In this document: in pieces, positions 6,317 through 7,358 of the stretch | How positions within the stretch are numbered: position 1 is the first letter of the stretch | Layout of the letters: the number at the start of each line of letters is the position of its first letter | DNA from: JAWKTM01 sp041399085 | GTDB taxonomy: Bacteria > Planctomycetota > Planctomycetia > Pirellulales > Pirellulaceae | NCBI GenBank assembly: GCA_041399085.1 | Contig: JAWKTM010000132.1 | Location: forward strand, 1 to 7,358 | Direction of reading: 5' to 3' | Length of the DNA: 7,358 nucleotides | The notes under the pieces: generated by a model | What the model saw: the letters and a program-made list of their open reading frames with translations, nothing else | What the model was told of the DNA's origin: nothing | Databases searched by the model: none | Made by a program: the position numbers and the translations under genes

Positions 6317-7021
6317 ATGAGTGATGTCTGCCAAGGAGCCAATGTGGTCAGCCAAGATGACTGCTTCGACGCATCGGACCTGTCGATCGACGTCGCGGCC
6401 GAGCGGCTGAATTTTCTGACGCACGGTTTGGGCTTCGTGCTCAGCGTGCTGGCGGCCGTCACGCTGTCGGCGACCGTGGCTTCGCAGACCGACGGCTGGC
6501 GGATGGCTGGCTGTTTTATCTACGCCGCATCGCTGGTGTCGTTGTACGCCGCGTCGACGTTGTCGCACTGTTTTCACGAGCCGCGTCGCCGTCGTTGGTA
6601 TCGGATGTTGGATCAGGGTTGCATCTATCTGCTGATCGCCGGCACGTACACGCCGTTCGGAATGGCGTTCTATCGCGAGGGCTGGGGGCTGATGTTGCTG
6701 GCGGCCATGTGGAGTTTGGCCTTAGCCGGCTGTGCGTCGAAGCTGCTGTTCGCGCATCGCGTGGACGGCGTGGCGATTTGGATTTATTTGGCGTTAGGGT
6801 GGCTGCCGATCGTTAGCGCTCCGGCCGTGATGCACGCCGTCTCGGTGACCGCGCTGTGGTGGATGTTGTACGGCGGACTGTGTTACACGCTGGGCACTTG
6901 GTTCCTGATGAAAGACCATCGGGCGGTCCACTACCACGCCATCTGGCATCTGTTCGTCATCGCCGGCAGCGCCTGGCATTTCTTCGCCATCTATCAATTC
7001 GTGGCAAAAACGGCCGTGTGA
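6317..7021 (+). CDS. trhA: Hemolysin III / TrhA family membrane protein (PAQR-like)
   Basis: The product is 234 aa with about seven hydrophobic segments. The family motifs are visible: 'AERLNFLTHGLG' (E29, N32, H36), 'SLYAASTLSHCFH' (S80, H84), 'RMLDQGCIYLLIAGTYTPF' (D99) and, near the end, 'HYHAIWHLFVIAGSAWHFFAIY' (H207, H211, H221). The Ser/His, Asp and HxxxH residues correspond to the proposed zinc site and conserved core of PAQR/hemolysin III proteins. Bacterial TrhA-type proteins are linked to membrane lipid and fluidity homeostasis; the old 'hemolysin' name does not imply a toxin. The start ATG 6317 follows the mfnE-like stop by 17 bases, with GGGAAGAGG upstream, so it is probably co-transcribed with the mfn-like genes. 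No functional tie to cofactor synthesis is evident. The sequence is complete and looks intact. Confidence 0.93.
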   Translation: MSDVCQGANVVSQDDCFDASDLSIDVAAERLNFLTHGLGFVLSVLAAVTLSATVASQTDGWRMAGCFIYAASLVSLYAASTLSHCFHEPRRRRWYRMLDQGCIYLLIAGTYTPFGMAFYREGWGLMLLAAMWSLALAGCASKLLFAHRVDGVAIWIYLALGWLPIVSAPAVMHAVSVTALWWMLYGGLCYTLGTWFLMKDHRAVHYHAIWHLFVIAGSAWHFFAIYQFVAKTAV

Positions 7022-7120
7022 GATAGTCGCTGGTCGTTCGCGCCACGGCTTGCTTCGCCGGGCGGAGGCTTCACAATAGGCGTTTCTCGTTCCGCCGCTT
7101 GATTCGCCAAAGGAGTCATC

Positions 7121-7358
7121 ATGCCCGAAAATCCATCCGTGATCTTGTCTGGTTTCGCCGACGAATCGGCGAACCAGAAGACCGCCGAGCAGCAATTCGC
7201 CGCGTTTGCCGCGGTCGGTTTGCAGTATTACTCGATCCGCTTTATCGACGTCGGCAACGGCATCAAGAACGTGATGGAATTGACGAAGACCGAAATTACT
7301 CGGGTGCGTCATCTGGAGGACGAGTACGGCTTGAACGTGTCGTCGATCGGTTCGCCGA
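7121..7358 (+). CDS. Sugar phosphate isomerase/epimerase-type TIM-barrel protein (5' part only)
   Basis: Only the first 79 residues are in the window. The start ATG has an AAAGGAG-like site (7109-7115) five bases upstream, a strong signal here. The visible part begins 'SVILSGFADESANQKTAEQQF' and continues with 'FAAVGLQYYSIRFIDVG' and 'YGLNVSSIGSP'. These look like the first beta-alpha units of the xylose isomerase-like/AP endonuclease family 2 barrel. In that barrel, strand 1 ends in a D-E pair, strand 2 in 'YYSIRF', and strand 3 in 'VSSIGSP'. Planctomycetes carry many such proteins, often acting on sugars or inositols. The metal ligands lie beyond the window, so the substrate cannot be told. 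It is separated from trhA by 99 bases with no recognised feature and may be a separate unit. Confidence 0.85.
   Translation, partial: MPENPSVILSGFADESANQKTAEQQFAAFAAVGLQYYSIRFIDVGNGIKNVMELTKTEITRVRHLEDEYGLNVSSIGSP

Noticed and set aside
5792..7021. A single 409-residue plus-strand frame running into TrhA
   Set aside because: The first 175 residues are an out-of-frame reading of the mfnE-like gene. TrhA has its own ATG and ribosome binding site at 6317, so a fusion protein is not supported.

Overview
The window looks like chromosomal DNA of a planctomycete, most likely a Pirellulales-type organism. The base composition is fairly GC-rich. A secreted protein carries the short 'LE.R..LAA' N-terminal signature common on planctomycete surface proteins. 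Genes resembling methanofuran (H4MPT-linked C1) biosynthesis are present, as known for this phylum. The lineage is an inference from these traits; no marker gene is present.

Left part, minus strand (1-2391). The 5' portion of a secreted protein runs off the left edge. It joins about six glycine/aspartate calcium-binding-type loops to the start of a serine beta-lactamase-like domain (SxxK = SITK). Upstream of it lies a compact two-gene unit: a PadR-family regulator followed four bases later by a four-helix membrane protein of the PadR-associated type. A possible small unrecognised ORF (about 53 aa) precedes padR.

Middle, plus strand (2497-3141). This is an orphan putative lipoprotein or exported protein of unknown function, transcribed divergently from the padR unit.

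Right part, plus strand (3311-7021). This is a probable operon: an ATP-grasp ligase (MfnD-like), an ASKHA-fold protein of the hydantoinase/H4MPT-linked C1 family (MfnF-like), an amino-acid-kinase-fold protein (MfnE-like), and a hemolysin III/TrhA membrane protein. MfnD, MfnE and MfnF are the enzymes that build the tyramine-glutamate-aminomethylfuran core of methanofuran, so this is best read as a methanofuran-type cofactor locus. The mfnE-like gene is split by an apparent single-base loss in a G run at 5797-5800, either a sequencing error or a real lesion. The roughly 250-base gap before it is rich in inverted repeats. The window ends inside a TIM-barrel sugar phosphate isomerase/epimerase-type gene.

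No RNA genes, CRISPR arrays, transposases or attachment sites were recognised.
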